Shown piece by piece: positions 33,601-42,648 of a stretch of DNA of 64,000 bases. Origin of the DNA: Luteipulveratus flavus (GTDB taxonomy: Bacteria; Actinomycetota; Actinomycetes; Actinomycetales; Dermatophilaceae); assembly GCF_029080175.1 (NCBI RefSeq), contig NZ_JARFJC010000014.1, one strand, 5' to 3'. Both the position numbers and the translations under genes were made by a program. The notes under the pieces are model-generated. The model made no database searches and had not been told where the DNA came from. It saw only the letters and a program-made list of their open reading frames with translations. The first letter of the stretch is position 1. Each line of letters opens with the position of its first letter.

Positions 33601-34992
33601 ATGTCCGTCGACCCCTTCCGACCGCACTCCCGGCCCGGTGCCGCGAGTGCATCTCCCCCTTCGCAGCGCCCGACGCGCCGTACGGTGCTCGCCGGTGCAC
33701 TCGGCGCTCTCGCCACACCGGCCCTGACCGGCTGCGCCGGCCTCACCGAACGCGTGTCGGCGAACGCCGGCAAACGACGGGACCGCCTGAGCGTGCAGGT
33801 GTACGGCACCGACGTCGAGGTGGCGTTCTACGACCGGCTGGCGCGCCGGTTCGAGCAGAGCCGGCGCGGTGTCACCGTCGACCTGGTGTCCGTGCCGTTC
33901 AGCGAGGCGTCCGTCGGCATCGACGCCGCCCTCGCGTCCGGCACCGCCCCGGACGTGTTCCGCGTCGACTACCCGACCATGGGCGTGTACGCGAGTGCCG
34001 ACCAGCTGCTCGACGTCGGGGACGCCCTGAGCGACCTGCGTACGGACATCTCGCCGGCGTTCCTGGAGGCGGTCAGCCACGGGGGCCGCATCTACGGCAT
34101 GCCGCAGCACATCGACACCAGCGGCGTGGTCTACCGCCCGGACGTGCTGCGCGACGCCGGCATCACCAGCGTGCCGGACCGCCCGCAGGACGCGTGGTCG
34201 TGGGAGGAGTTCGCCCAGGTCGCGCAGCGGCTCACGGACAAGGCACCGGACGGACGGTCGGCGTTCGCGGTCAACTGGCAGGCGCTCGGCGCGTTCCGCT
34301 GGCTGAACTGGCTGTTCCAGGCGGGCGGCCACCTCTACAACGCCGACCAGAGCGCCGCCACCCTGGACACCGCGGCGGCGCGACGGGCACTGGACTTCAC
34401 CTCCTCCTTCTTCAGGCGGGGGTGGGTCCCGGACTCCACGTCCACCAAGGGCGCCACCTTGCCGGACGCGCAGTTCACCTCGGGCACGCTCGCGATGGTG
34501 CTCGCCGGCAACTTCCTGCTACCGGCGTTCAGCGAGACGATCGGCAAGCGGTTCGGGTACGCCGTCACCTACCTTCCGCAGGACCACCGTGCCGCGGGCG
34601 AGCTGGGCGGCAACGCGCTGGTCGCGACGCGCGGCGCTGCCAACCCCGAGCTGGCGTCCGACTTCCTGGCCTTTCTCGGGGCACCGGCGCAGATGCGGGA
34701 CTTCTGCCAGGCGTCGGTCCTGCTGCCGACCCGGTCATCGCTGCTGGCGCAGCGGCTGGACTTCGCCGTGGCCGACGACCTGATGCCGGTCTACGCCCAG
34801 CAGGTCCGCACCATCGGCGAGCGCGACGTCGCCGACGTGACGACCGCGACGTTCGCCGAGGTCAACCTCGCGCTGGCCAACGAGCTCGAGCAGTGCTTCC
34901 TCGGCGGCCGTTCGACGGGGGCGACGCTGTCCGCGCTCGCCGACGCGGTCGACCAGCCCGCCGGACTCAACGACGAAGGAGGTCGCGCATGA
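33601..34992 (+). CDS. Sugar ABC transporter substrate-binding lipoprotein
   Basis: 463 residues. N-terminus with twin arginine (PTRRTVLAG) and a lipobox LTGC, suggesting Tat export and lipid anchoring. The mature part has the extracellular-binding-protein family 1 layout: FEQSRRGVTVDL, GTAPDVFRVDYPTM, GMPQHIDTSGVVYRPDVL and WEEFAQVAQ. It captures a sugar for the two permeases that follow; the first overlaps by 4 bp. Confidence 0.85.
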   Translation: MSVDPFRPHSRPGAASASPPSQRPTRRTVLAGALGALATPALTGCAGLTERVSANAGKRRDRLSVQVYGTDVEVAFYDRLARRFEQSRRGVTVDLVSVPFSEASVGIDAALASGTAPDVFRVDYPTMGVYASADQLLDVGDALSDLRTDISPAFLEAVSHGGRIYGMPQHIDTSGVVYRPDVLRDAGITSVPDRPQDAWSWEEFAQVAQRLTDKAPDGRSAFAVNWQALGAFRWLNWLFQAGGHLYNADQSAATLDTAAARRALDFTSSFFRRGWVPDSTSTKGATLPDAQFTSGTLAMVLAGNFLLPAFSETIGKRFGYAVTYLPQDHRAAGELGGNALVATRGAANPELASDFLAFLGAPAQMRDFCQASVLLPTRSSLLAQRLDFAVADDLMPVYAQQVRTIGERDVADVTTATFAEVNLALANELEQCFLGGRSTGATLSALADAVDQPAGLNDEGGRA

Positions 34993-35924
34993 CCACCGAC
35001 GACGTACGACTCGCAGCGCCCGCGCCCACCGAGACCGCTGAGCCGCCACCGCCGCAGCGCCGCCGCGTCCGCGTCCCGGTCGGGTGGCTGATGGTGGCTC
35101 CGAACCTGGTGCTGATCGGGCTGTTCCTGCTCGTGCCGCTGGTGTGGGCGCTGATCATGTCCTTCCAGGCCAAACGCTCGTTCGGTCCCGGCCACTGGTC
35201 CGGCCTGGAGAACCTCGGCCGGCTGCTCGGCGACGGCGTCTTCTGGCGGGCGATGCTCAACACCGGCATCTTCACCCTCGCCACCGTGCCGCTGAGCGTC
35301 GGGATCGGGCTGGGCCTGGCCCTGCTCATGAACGACGCGCTGCCCGGCCGGGGCTTCTTCCGCACGATCGTGTACCTGCCGATCGCCGTCAGCACCTTGG
35401 TGACCTCGCTGGTCGGGCTGCTGCTCTTCGACGAGACGGTCGGCATCGTCAACGGCGTGCTGCGCGACCTCGGCCTGGGCACCGTCCGCTGGCAGAGCGA
35501 GGGCGGCTGGGCGATGGTCACGGTCGCCGTCATGACGCTGTGGTCGCGGATCGGCTTCGGGATGCTCGTCTACCTCGCGGCGCTGCAGGACGTCGACAAG
35601 CAGGTGCTGGAGGCGGCGGAGGTCGACGGCGCGGGACCGTTCGCCCGGGTGCGGCACGTCGTCGTCCCGTGGCTGCGTCCGACCACGTTCTTCCTGGTCG
35701 TGATCAACCTGATCTGGTCGTTCCAGGTCTTCGACATCGTCTACGTCATGACCAACGGCGGACCGGGCTACTCCACCACGATGCTCGTGACGTACGCCTA
35801 CGACGAGGGCTTCGGGGCCGCGCGCAACTTCGGGTACGGCGCGACCGTGGGGCTGGTGCTGTTCGTGCTGACGCTGGTGGTCACCGCCGTCCAGCTGGCC
35901 GTCAACCGCAGGAGGGAGGTCTGA
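34989..35924 (+). CDS. Sugar ABC transporter permease (MalF-like)
   Basis: 311 residues, six membrane segments after an Arg/Pro-rich N-terminus. The EAA loop is visible as LEAAEVDGAGPFARVRHVVVPWLRP. ATGA overlap with the binding-protein gene and a one-base overlap (TGATG) with the next permease show one operon. Confidence 0.9.
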   Translation: MTTDDVRLAAPAPTETAEPPPPQRRRVRVPVGWLMVAPNLVLIGLFLLVPLVWALIMSFQAKRSFGPGHWSGLENLGRLLGDGVFWRAMLNTGIFTLATVPLSVGIGLGLALLMNDALPGRGFFRTIVYLPIAVSTLVTSLVGLLLFDETVGIVNGVLRDLGLGTVRWQSEGGWAMVTVAVMTLWSRIGFGMLVYLAALQDVDKQVLEAAEVDGAGPFARVRHVVVPWLRPTTFFLVVINLIWSFQVFDIVYVMTNGGPGYSTTMLVTYAYDEGFGAARNFGYGATVGLVLFVLTLVVTAVQLAVNRRREV

Positions 35925-36730
35925 TGCCTCGCTGGCTGCGTTTCCTGGTGTGCGTGCTGGTGTGCGTCGTGTTCGTGCTGCCGCTGGTCGCGATGGTGGT
36001 CGTCGCCTTCACCCCGCGCGACCTGATCCTCGACGGCGGCGCCGGGCTGTGGCCCAGCCGGTGGACGACCGACAACGTCACCGGGCTGTTCGACCGCTTC
36101 CCGGTGTGGCAGTGGTTCCGCAACGCGCTGCTCGTCGCGAGCCTGACGACCGTCCTGTCCGTCAGCGTCAACCTGGCGGCGGGGTTCGCGCTGGCCAAGC
36201 TGCGCTTCCGCGGGCGCGGACTCGTCTTCCTGCTCGTGCTCAGCACGCTGATGGTGCCGGTGCAAGCGATCATGGTGCCGCAGTTCGAGCTGGTCGCCCG
36301 GATGGGACTGATCGGGCTGTTCTGGGCGGTGGTGCTGCCGTCGGCCTCGACCGCGCTCGGGGTGTTCCTGGCCCGGCAGTTCTTCCTCTCCGTGCCGGAC
36401 GAGCTGCTCGATGCCGCCCGCATGGACGGCTGCACGTACTGGTCGGCGTTCCGCCGGGTCGTGCTGCCGCTGTCGCGTCCGCTGATCGCGGTGATGGCGC
36501 TGCTGGCCTTCATGACGCAGTGGAACGACTTCCTCTGGCCGCTCATCACGTTGCGCGACCCCGACCTGTACACGCTGCCGGTGGCCCTGAGCTTCCTGCA
36601 GGGTCAGTACGACGCGGACTACGGCGGGCTGATGGCGATGGCGCTGTTCTCCTGCGTGCCGCTGCTCATCGTGTTCGTGGTGCTGCAGCGCTTCTTCGTC
36701 GCCGGCTTCTCCCGGTCCGGCATCCGCTGA
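35924..36730 (+). CDS. Sugar ABC transporter permease (MalG-like)
   Basis: 268 residues, six membrane segments, EAA motif LLDAARMDGCTYWSAFRRVVLPLSRP. It pairs with the MalF-like subunit. No ATP-binding subunit follows; in actinomycetes such carbohydrate importers often share a distant MsiK-type ATPase. Confidence 0.9.
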   Translation: MPRWLRFLVCVLVCVVFVLPLVAMVVVAFTPRDLILDGGAGLWPSRWTTDNVTGLFDRFPVWQWFRNALLVASLTTVLSVSVNLAAGFALAKLRFRGRGLVFLLVLSTLMVPVQAIMVPQFELVARMGLIGLFWAVVLPSASTALGVFLARQFFLSVPDELLDAARMDGCTYWSAFRRVVLPLSRPLIAVMALLAFMTQWNDFLWPLITLRDPDLYTLPVALSFLQGQYDADYGGLMAMALFSCVPLLIVFVVLQRFFVAGFSRSGIR

Positions 36731-36739
36731 CGACCGTTC

Positions 36740-37783
36740 TCATCGAGACTCGCAGCCGATGCCGTTCCCGTCGTTGTCGAAACGGTGCGGGTCGGGCGCG
36801 CGCACGGTGAAGTTCCGGTACGGGATGTCCGCGCAGTCCAGGTCCGGGGGCGGCGGCGCGATGCACACCGTCGGGTAGGACGGGTCGCACTTGGGGCTGG
36901 ATGTGGGGGTCGACGTCGGCGTCGGCGTCGGGCTCGGCGGCGGCGGAGTGGTCGTCTCCTGCCAGCGCAGGTACCAGGTGCCGTTGGACGGACGGAAGAC
37001 GACCTGATCGGCGACGGAGGTGCCGAGGAAGTTGCCCGCCATGGGGGTGTCTCCGCGAACGCCCCACGTGACCGTGCTGCCGCCCCGAATCCACCAGACG
37101 CCGCTCGAGGGCCGCCAGACTGCTGCGGAGCTCACGCTCGTGCCGGTGTATCTCGCCGCGACCGGAACGTCGGCGTTCTGCCCGTAGACGAAGGTGGATC
37201 CGCCGCGGACGTACCAGGTGCCGTTGGACGGGCGGAAGACCGCGATCTCGGCGGCCGAAGTGCCGAGGTAGTTCTGCTGGACTGGGGTGTCGCCCGGGTT
37301 GCCCCAGCGCAGCGCGGCGGCGCCCTGGATGTACCAGGTGCCGTTGGACGGGCGGAACACCGCGACCTCTGCTCGTGAGTCGCCGAGGTAGTTGGCAGCG
37401 ACCGGGACGTCGCCTGCGCTGCCCCAGCGCACGGTCGAGCCGCCGCGCACGTACCAAGTGCCGTTGGACGGACGGAACACCGCAATGTCCGCCTTGCCGT
37501 CGCCGGTGAAGTCCGCCGCCACCGGCTTGTCACCCGGCTCACCCCAGCGGACGGTCGAGCCGCCGCGCACGTACCAGGTGCCGTTGGACGGACGGAACAC
37601 CGCGATGTCCGCCTTGCCGTCGCCGGTGAAGTCCGCCGCCACCGGCACGTCGCCGTTCTGTCCCCACACGACGCTCGTGGTCTTGGTGACCGTCGCCGCC
37701 GTGCTGGTCTCCGGTGCGGCGACCAGACCCACGACCGCGAGAAGACCTGCTCCGAGCAGCGAGAAGCCGCGTTTCATCGTCAT
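36740..37783 (-). CDS. Secreted protein with six FG-GAP-like 40-residue repeats and a C-terminal excalibur domain
   Basis: 347 residues: a signal peptide (MKRGFSLLGAGLL to AAPETSTAA), six tandem 40-residue units with WG-x-x-GD-x-PVAA-x-x-x-G and VFRPSNGTWY, a Pro/Thr-rich linker, and an excalibur calcium-binding domain (DCADIPYRNF, then DPHRFDNDGNGIGCE with the DxDxNGxxCE motif). The repeats are shared with VCBS/FG-GAP blades and probably form a propeller. Surface binding role inferred; no enzyme motif seen. AGGGGGG precedes the ATG at 37783. Confidence 0.85.
   Translation of the reverse strand: MTMKRGFSLLGAGLLAVVGLVAAPETSTAATVTKTTSVVWGQNGDVPVAADFTGDGKADIAVFRPSNGTWYVRGGSTVRWGEPGDKPVAADFTGDGKADIAVFRPSNGTWYVRGGSTVRWGSAGDVPVAANYLGDSRAEVAVFRPSNGTWYIQGAAALRWGNPGDTPVQQNYLGTSAAEIAVFRPSNGTWYVRGGSTFVYGQNADVPVAARYTGTSVSSAAVWRPSSGVWWIRGGSTVTWGVRGDTPMAGNFLGTSVADQVVFRPSNGTWYLRWQETTTPPPPSPTPTPTSTPTSSPKCDPSYPTVCIAPPPPDLDCADIPYRNFTVRAPDPHRFDNDGNGIGCESR
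36971..37680 (-). repeat. 120-bp tandem repeats inside the FG-GAP gene
   Basis: The same 20-base core (GTACCAGGTGCCGTTGGACG) recurs at about 36971, 37211, 37331, 37451 and 37571, that is every 120 bp, with one diverged unit. The two units nearest the start are almost identical over their whole length, pointing to recent duplication or gene conversion. Confidence 0.8.
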
Positions 37784-37908
37784 TGAAGCCCCCCTGACAA
37801 AAACTCACTCGTTGTGAGACAGATCACTAGACCACACGCTGCACCCTCCGGGACAGTCCTCGGCGAGATCCGGCTGACCTTCCGCTTGTCGGCCCTGCTC
37901 CGCCGTTC

Positions 37909-37950
37909 GTGCAGAAGGAACGTGCGCCAGAGCGCACCTTCCTTCTGCAC
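37909..37950. repeat. Palindromic repeat, copy 2 (GTGCAGAAGG...CCTTCTGCAC)
   Basis: 19-pair stem with one mismatch and a 4-base loop. It lies 32 bp downstream of the stop of the ABC exporter gene (leftward) and upstream of the FG-GAP gene. It resembles the hairpin at 33400-33437 in sequence and size and could also act as a terminator here. Confidence 0.65.
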
Positions 37951-37981
37951 CAGCGCGGGCGCCGCAGCGGGAGGGCTCCGG

Positions 37982-39907
37982 TCAGCTGGTCCAAGCCCTC
38001 CAGAGCGCGGCGTACTCGCCGTCCTCGCGGTCGACCAGCTCGTGGTGGCTGCCGAGCTCGACGACCCGGCCGTCGATCACCACGGCGATGCGGTCGGCGT
38101 CGTGGGCCGTGTGCAGCCGGTGCGCGATGGCGACCACGGTGCGGCCCTCCAGCAGCGCGTTCATCGAGCCCTCCAGGCTGCGCGCCGTACGCGGGTCGAT
38201 CAGGGACGTCGCCTCGTCCAGGACCAGGGTGTGCGGGTCGGCGATGATCAGCCGGGCGAGCGCGATCTGCTGCGCCTGCGCGGGTGTCAGGACGTGCTGG
38301 CCGGAGCCGATGCGGGTGTCGAGACCCTGTGGCAGCCGCTCCACCCAGTCGAGCGAGCCGACCGCCGCGAGCGCGGCCCGGACCGCCTCGTCCGGGGAGT
38401 CCTCGCGGGCGAGCACGATGTTGTCGCGCACCGAGCCGATGAAGACGTGGTGCTCCTGGGTGACGAGCGCGACTTCCGTACGCAGCAGCTCCAGTGGCAG
38501 GTCGACCAGCTCGACGCCGCCGACCGTGGCCGACCCGGTGCGCGGCCGGTTGATGCCGGACAGCAGCCGGCCCAGGGTGGACTTCCCCGAGCCGGACGGG
38601 CCGACGACGGCCAGCCGCTCCCCCGTCCGCAGGTCGACGTCGATGCCGTGGAGCACGTCGTGGCCCTCGCGGTAGGCGAACCTCAGGTCGCGCCCGACCA
38701 GCGCCGGCCCGTCCGGGCGCGCGTCGGTCGGCTCGCGGTCCGGTGGGACCTCCGCGATGCCGAGCAGGCGAGCGGTCGAGGTCGCACCGACCTGCAGGCG
38801 GTCCAGCTCGCCGACCAACCGGTCCAGCGGACCGCTCAGCGCCTCCACGTAGAGGACGGCGCTGGTGATCTGGCCCAGCGTCAGCCAGCCCTGCGCGTAC
38901 CCCCACGCACCGAACACCAGCGTCGCGACGCGCGGGGTGTTGAACGCGACGTCGATGACGGTGAAGAGGAGGTTTCGCAGCGACATCGTGTAGCGCTCGG
39001 CCTGCGCCGACACCTCGATGTCGTCATCGCCCTGTCGGACCCGGCGGCCGGACAGGCCGAGCGCCTCGACCGTCCGGGCGCCCTCCACGGTCTCGGTGAG
39101 CGTCGTGTTGATGCGCGAGTACGTCGAGCCCTCGGTGATGTAGCCGCGCGGCGCCCGGCGCAGGTAGCCGCGCACGGCGTACGCGCTGGTGGCGATGATC
39201 ATCAGCGACGGCACGGCCAGCAGCACGGAGTTCGCCAGCATCGCGACCACCGACAGTGACACGGTGAGGATCGAGATGATCGCCATCGGGACGCCGAACT
39301 GCACCGAACGGCTCATCGTGCCGACGTCGCGGGTCACGCGGGTGACCAGGTCGCCGGTGCTGGCGCTCTCGACCTGCCCGACCGGCAGCCGCAGGATGAC
39401 CCGGACGATGTACTCGCGCGCCGAGGCGAGCAGGTCCTGGCCGAACAGGGTCGAGGTGCGCTGGGCGAAGAACGTCAGCACCGCTTGCGCCGCGACAACC
39501 GCGACGACCAGCCAGGCGAGCGAGTCCAGGCCCGCGCCGTCGCCCTGCACGGTCCGGTCGACGAGGGTGCCGAGCAGGCGCGGGACGACGAGGCCGGCGC
39601 CCGCCGCGAGCGCGTTGAGGGCGATCAGCACGACGAACATCCGCCGCCGGCGCCCGATCAGGTCTCGGAAGAAGTCCAGGACGGCGCGGTCACCGGCGAC
39701 CGGCCAGCCGCGCTCGGGATTCCGGGACGCGGCGTAGACGCGGTCCGCCTCCTCGCGCCGGAGGTGGTGCCGCATCCGCCAGGAGGCGACGCGCTCGCCG
39801 ACGGACGCCTCGTCCGGCGGCCGCAGGCGCGGGTCGACCACCGGCGGGTCGGCGGAGTGGTCGGACCAGGTGTCCGCCGAGGTCGCGAGCGGGTCGGTGA
39901 TGGTCAT
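37982..39907 (-). CDS. ABC exporter half-transporter (Walker A intact, signature degenerate)
   Basis: 641 residues: six membrane segments (about 90-360) then an ATPase domain. Walker A GPSGSGKST (436-444), Walker B LVLDEATSLID (561-571) and H-loop IAHRL are intact, but the LSGGQ signature reads LTPAQ (540-544). The ATG overlaps the stop of the partner gene (ATGA), so the two subunits are made together. The cargo is unknown; a lipid, peptide or drug is possible. Confidence 0.85.
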   Translation of the reverse strand: MTITDPLATSADTWSDHSADPPVVDPRLRPPDEASVGERVASWRMRHHLRREEADRVYAASRNPERGWPVAGDRAVLDFFRDLIGRRRRMFVVLIALNALAAGAGLVVPRLLGTLVDRTVQGDGAGLDSLAWLVVAVVAAQAVLTFFAQRTSTLFGQDLLASAREYIVRVILRLPVGQVESASTGDLVTRVTRDVGTMSRSVQFGVPMAIISILTVSLSVVAMLANSVLLAVPSLMIIATSAYAVRGYLRRAPRGYITEGSTYSRINTTLTETVEGARTVEALGLSGRRVRQGDDDIEVSAQAERYTMSLRNLLFTVIDVAFNTPRVATLVFGAWGYAQGWLTLGQITSAVLYVEALSGPLDRLVGELDRLQVGATSTARLLGIAEVPPDREPTDARPDGPALVGRDLRFAYREGHDVLHGIDVDLRTGERLAVVGPSGSGKSTLGRLLSGINRPRTGSATVGGVELVDLPLELLRTEVALVTQEHHVFIGSVRDNIVLAREDSPDEAVRAALAAVGSLDWVERLPQGLDTRIGSGQHVLTPAQAQQIALARLIIADPHTLVLDEATSLIDPRTARSLEGSMNALLEGRTVVAIAHRLHTAHDADRIAVVIDGRVVELGSHHELVDREDGEYAALWRAWTS

Positions 39908-41784
39908 GCCTGCAGCTCCCCCTCGATCGTGCGGGCGACCACGGCCCGGTATGCCGGGTCGCCGCCCAGCAGGTCGTGGTGCCGGCCCTCGGTGACCACC
40001 TCGTCGTCCGCGAGCAGGACGACGTGGTCGGCGTGGTGCAGCCACAGCGGCGAGACGGTGCAGACGATCGTCGTCCGCCCGCGCCGCAGCTCGGCGACGC
40101 GCTCGGCGATCCGCGCCTCCGTGTGGGCGTCCACCGCGGACGTCGGCTCGACGAGGACGAGGACGGGCGCGTCGGCGGCGAGCGCGCGAGCGAGGACCAC
40201 CCGCTGCCGCTGTCCGCCGGACAGACCACGGCCACGCTCGTCGAGCACGCCCTGCCAGCCGCCGGGCATGGCGTCGTACACGTCCTCGGCGTTCGCCGTC
40301 CGTAGCGCCTCCTCCGCCTGAGCCCGGGTGAGCCGGCGGTGCGGGTCGATCGCGTCCTGCAGGGTGCCGGCGAACAGCTGGCTGCCGGTGTCGCTGACCA
40401 GGACGGTACGGCGGACGTCGGCGAGCGCGGCGTCCGCGAGGTCGACGGTGCCGAGGCTCGCACCCCACGGGCCGCGGGTGCGCTCGGCGTCGCGGGCGGC
40501 GATCTCGGCACGTCGCCGGGCGCGCTCGGACTGCGCCCGGCGTGCGGCGCGTCCCTTGAGCCCGTGCTCCGGCTCCTCGCTCACGGGTTCGGTGTCGGCG
40601 GGCAGGTACCGGCCGAGGCGGTCGGCCAGCCGCGCCGACTCCTCCGGCGCGGCGCTGACGACGACGGTCAGCTGGCCCGGCCGGGCCGTGAACCCGGTGA
40701 GCCCGTCGGACAGGGCGGCCGACGGATCGAGGCGGAGCGGCTCCTCGCGGTCGCTCCACGGCGGGGCGGACTCGAAGATGGCGATCGCCTTGCGCGCGCT
40801 GACCATCGCGCGGGTGATCTTCTGCGCGAACTCGAAGAAGGTCCGGATGGGACCGATGAGGTACAGGCCGTACCCGAGGAAGCTGACGAGCTCGCCGATG
40901 GTGAGCCGGCCGGCGAGGACCTCGTGGGTGCCGAGCCACAGCAGGAGCACCAGGAAGACGCCGGAGAACAGCACGCCGAGGGCCTCGATGACCGCCTGCC
41001 AGATGCCCGCGGACACACCGGCTTCCCGGGCGCTGCGGGACTGCGTCGCGTAGTTGCGGCCGAAGGTGCGCTCGCCGCCGATGCCGCGCAGGATCCGCAG
41101 GCCGGCGACGATGTCGGTCGCCATCGACGTCAGTTCGGAGTTGCGGTTGCGCTCCAGCTCCTGGCGCCGGTGCAGCGGCCGCAGGAACGGCAGCGCCACA
41201 CCGACCAGCACGGGCGCGGCGAGCAGGACGGTCGCGCCCATCACCGGCGAGGTCCACATCACGATGGCCGCGACCGCGAGGAAGGAGACGACCTGGGAGC
41301 CTGCGCGGGCGATGATCTCTGTCATCGCGCCGAACTCGTCGGAGTCGCTGGAGGCGACGCTGAGGATCTCACCGGTGGGCGAGCGTCGCGGCAGGACGTG
41401 ACCCATCTGCGCGGCCTTGCGGGTCACCATCTTGGTCGTGCCGTACAGGCTGATCAGCCAGGTGCGGACGACGAGGGTGTGCAGTGCGATGCCGAACGCC
41501 GCGCCGACGAGGGTGAGCAGCAGCAGGACGACAGCGCCGACCGCGACGGCGGACGGGTCGTCGCCGACGATGCCGGCGTCGATCGACCGGCCGAAGACCC
41601 AGGGCCCGGCGATCAGCGGCAGCTGCCACAGGACGCCGAACGCCGTGCCGACGGCGACCAGTCCACCCTGGAACCGCAGCATCCAGAGCAGGAACCGGAA
41701 CGGGCTGCGGGTGTCGGGAGGGCTACCGGCGCGCTCGCCCTCGGGGGACCAGAACGTCGTCACGGAGGGCGGGAAGTCACGCAT
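39904..41784 (-). CDS. ABC exporter half-transporter (signature intact, Walker A lost)
   Basis: 626 residues: six membrane segments (about 35-320) then an ATPase domain. The signature LSGGQRQR (521-528) is perfect, but the P-loop region (370-390) has no G-x-x-GK-S/T, Walker B reads VLVLVEPTSAVD without the Asp before the Glu, and the H-loop reads VCTVSP. A charged insert of about 45 residues (400-445) sits after the lost P-loop. Together with the downstream partner it would form a heterodimer with one working ATP site. Confidence 0.85.
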   Translation of the reverse strand: MRDFPPSVTTFWSPEGERAGSPPDTRSPFRFLLWMLRFQGGLVAVGTAFGVLWQLPLIAGPWVFGRSIDAGIVGDDPSAVAVGAVVLLLLTLVGAAFGIALHTLVVRTWLISLYGTTKMVTRKAAQMGHVLPRRSPTGEILSVASSDSDEFGAMTEIIARAGSQVVSFLAVAAIVMWTSPVMGATVLLAAPVLVGVALPFLRPLHRRQELERNRNSELTSMATDIVAGLRILRGIGGERTFGRNYATQSRSAREAGVSAGIWQAVIEALGVLFSGVFLVLLLWLGTHEVLAGRLTIGELVSFLGYGLYLIGPIRTFFEFAQKITRAMVSARKAIAIFESAPPWSDREEPLRLDPSAALSDGLTGFTARPGQLTVVVSAAPEESARLADRLGRYLPADTEPVSEEPEHGLKGRAARRAQSERARRRAEIAARDAERTRGPWGASLGTVDLADAALADVRRTVLVSDTGSQLFAGTLQDAIDPHRRLTRAQAEEALRTANAEDVYDAMPGGWQGVLDERGRGLSGGQRQRVVLARALAADAPVLVLVEPTSAVDAHTEARIAERVAELRRGRTTIVCTVSPLWLHHADHVVLLADDEVVTEGRHHDLLGGDPAYRAVVARTIEGELQA

Positions 41785-41844
41785 GGCTCGACGAGCCTAC
41801 GAGTCGCAGGCCGACCTCCGCGACCACGTTTCCGCCCCTCCGCT

Positions 41845-42031
41845 CGTTGAGCCACCCCTCGGGGTTGAGCCACCCCTCCGCGGGTTGACCCACCCCTCCG
41901 CTGGTTGAGCCGGCCCGGAGCGCAGCGGAGGGCCGAGTCGAAACCTGGTGACGCACGGGGAGAGCCGGCGCACGACAGACCGGGTTTCGACGCGGGTCTC
42001 GGCCGGCGCCTCGCCCCGGCTCGACCAGCGA
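41845..42031. repeat. Short tandem and inverted actinobacterial repeats
   Basis: Four units of about 20 bp built on GTTGAGCCACCCCTCCGC run from 41845 to 41910. They are followed by a GCTGGTTGAGCCGG-to-GAGTCGAAACC element (about 41900-41945) and an inverted relative (GGGTTTCGAC...CGGCTCGACCAGCG, about 41983-42031). The same family occurs at 62095-62435 and 62937-63062. The remaining gap to the next gene holds no recognised gene. Confidence 0.7.
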
Positions 42032-42189
42032 AGGGTGTGTCCGGTGACGTGTCGCGCCGCATGAACGGCAGGGCATCCCGGACGACGTCGTCCAGGCAGC
42101 ATCACCGGGCGCGCCCCTGGCCGACCCGGGTGGGCACCTGGGAGAGTCGGCGGTACGTCGTTGTCCCGCCTCCCGGGAAGGGTGCGCCC

Positions 42190-42648
42190 ATGACCGACAA
42201 CAACGCGCACGCCCGCCAGATCCTGGCCAGCACCTCCTACGTCGTGCTGGCCACGGCCGATGCCGACGGCAGCCCGTGGGCCACGCCGGTGTGGTTCGCG
42301 GCCGAGGGGCTGGACCGACTCTTCTGGGTGTCGTGGCCCGGTTCCCGGCACTCGCTGCTGGTCGAGCAGCGGCCGCAGATCGCGCTCACGGTGTTCGACA
42401 GCACTGTCGTCCCGAACAACGGGGCGGCGTTCTACGCGACGGCGCGAGCGCAGCAGTGCCCGGACGACCAGCTCGACCACGGACTGGAGGTCCTCAACCG
42501 GCGCTCGCTGGCGCAGAACCTCGGTGGGTTCACCCGCGAGCGCCTCACCGCCGCCGCCCGCCTGCGGCTGTACGTCGCCGAGATCTCCGACGCGTGGGTG
42601 CTCGACCAGGACGCCGAGGTCGACCAGCGCGCGCCGGTCCCGCGGTGA
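42190..42648 (+). CDS. Pyridoxamine 5'-phosphate oxidase-like FMN/F420-binding protein
   Basis: 152 residues with the split-barrel start: SYVVLATADADGSPWATPVWFAA, then RLFWVSWPGSRHSLLVEQRPQIALTVFD in sequence, a typical flavin-binding pattern. The substrate and whether FMN or F420 is used cannot be decided. The GTGA overlap with the next hydrolase gene indicates an operon. Confidence 0.8.
   Translation: MTDNNAHARQILASTSYVVLATADADGSPWATPVWFAAEGLDRLFWVSWPGSRHSLLVEQRPQIALTVFDSTVVPNNGAAFYATARAQQCPDDQLDHGLEVLNRRSLAQNLGGFTRERLTAAARLRLYVAEISDAWVLDQDAEVDQRAPVPR

Noticed and set aside
33411..34988. Very long upstream extension of the MalF-like permease frame
   Set aside because: It covers the binding-protein gene in another frame; the permease starts at the ATGA overlap at 34989.
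36971..37680. Regular 120-bp repeats considered as a CRISPR array
   Set aside because: They are in-frame coding repeats of an FG-GAP-like protein with no variable spacers.
39908..41257. 450-codon N-terminal extension of the ABC exporter frame
   Set aside because: Arg/Ala-rich shadow of the partner gene; real start at 39907 with ATGA overlap.
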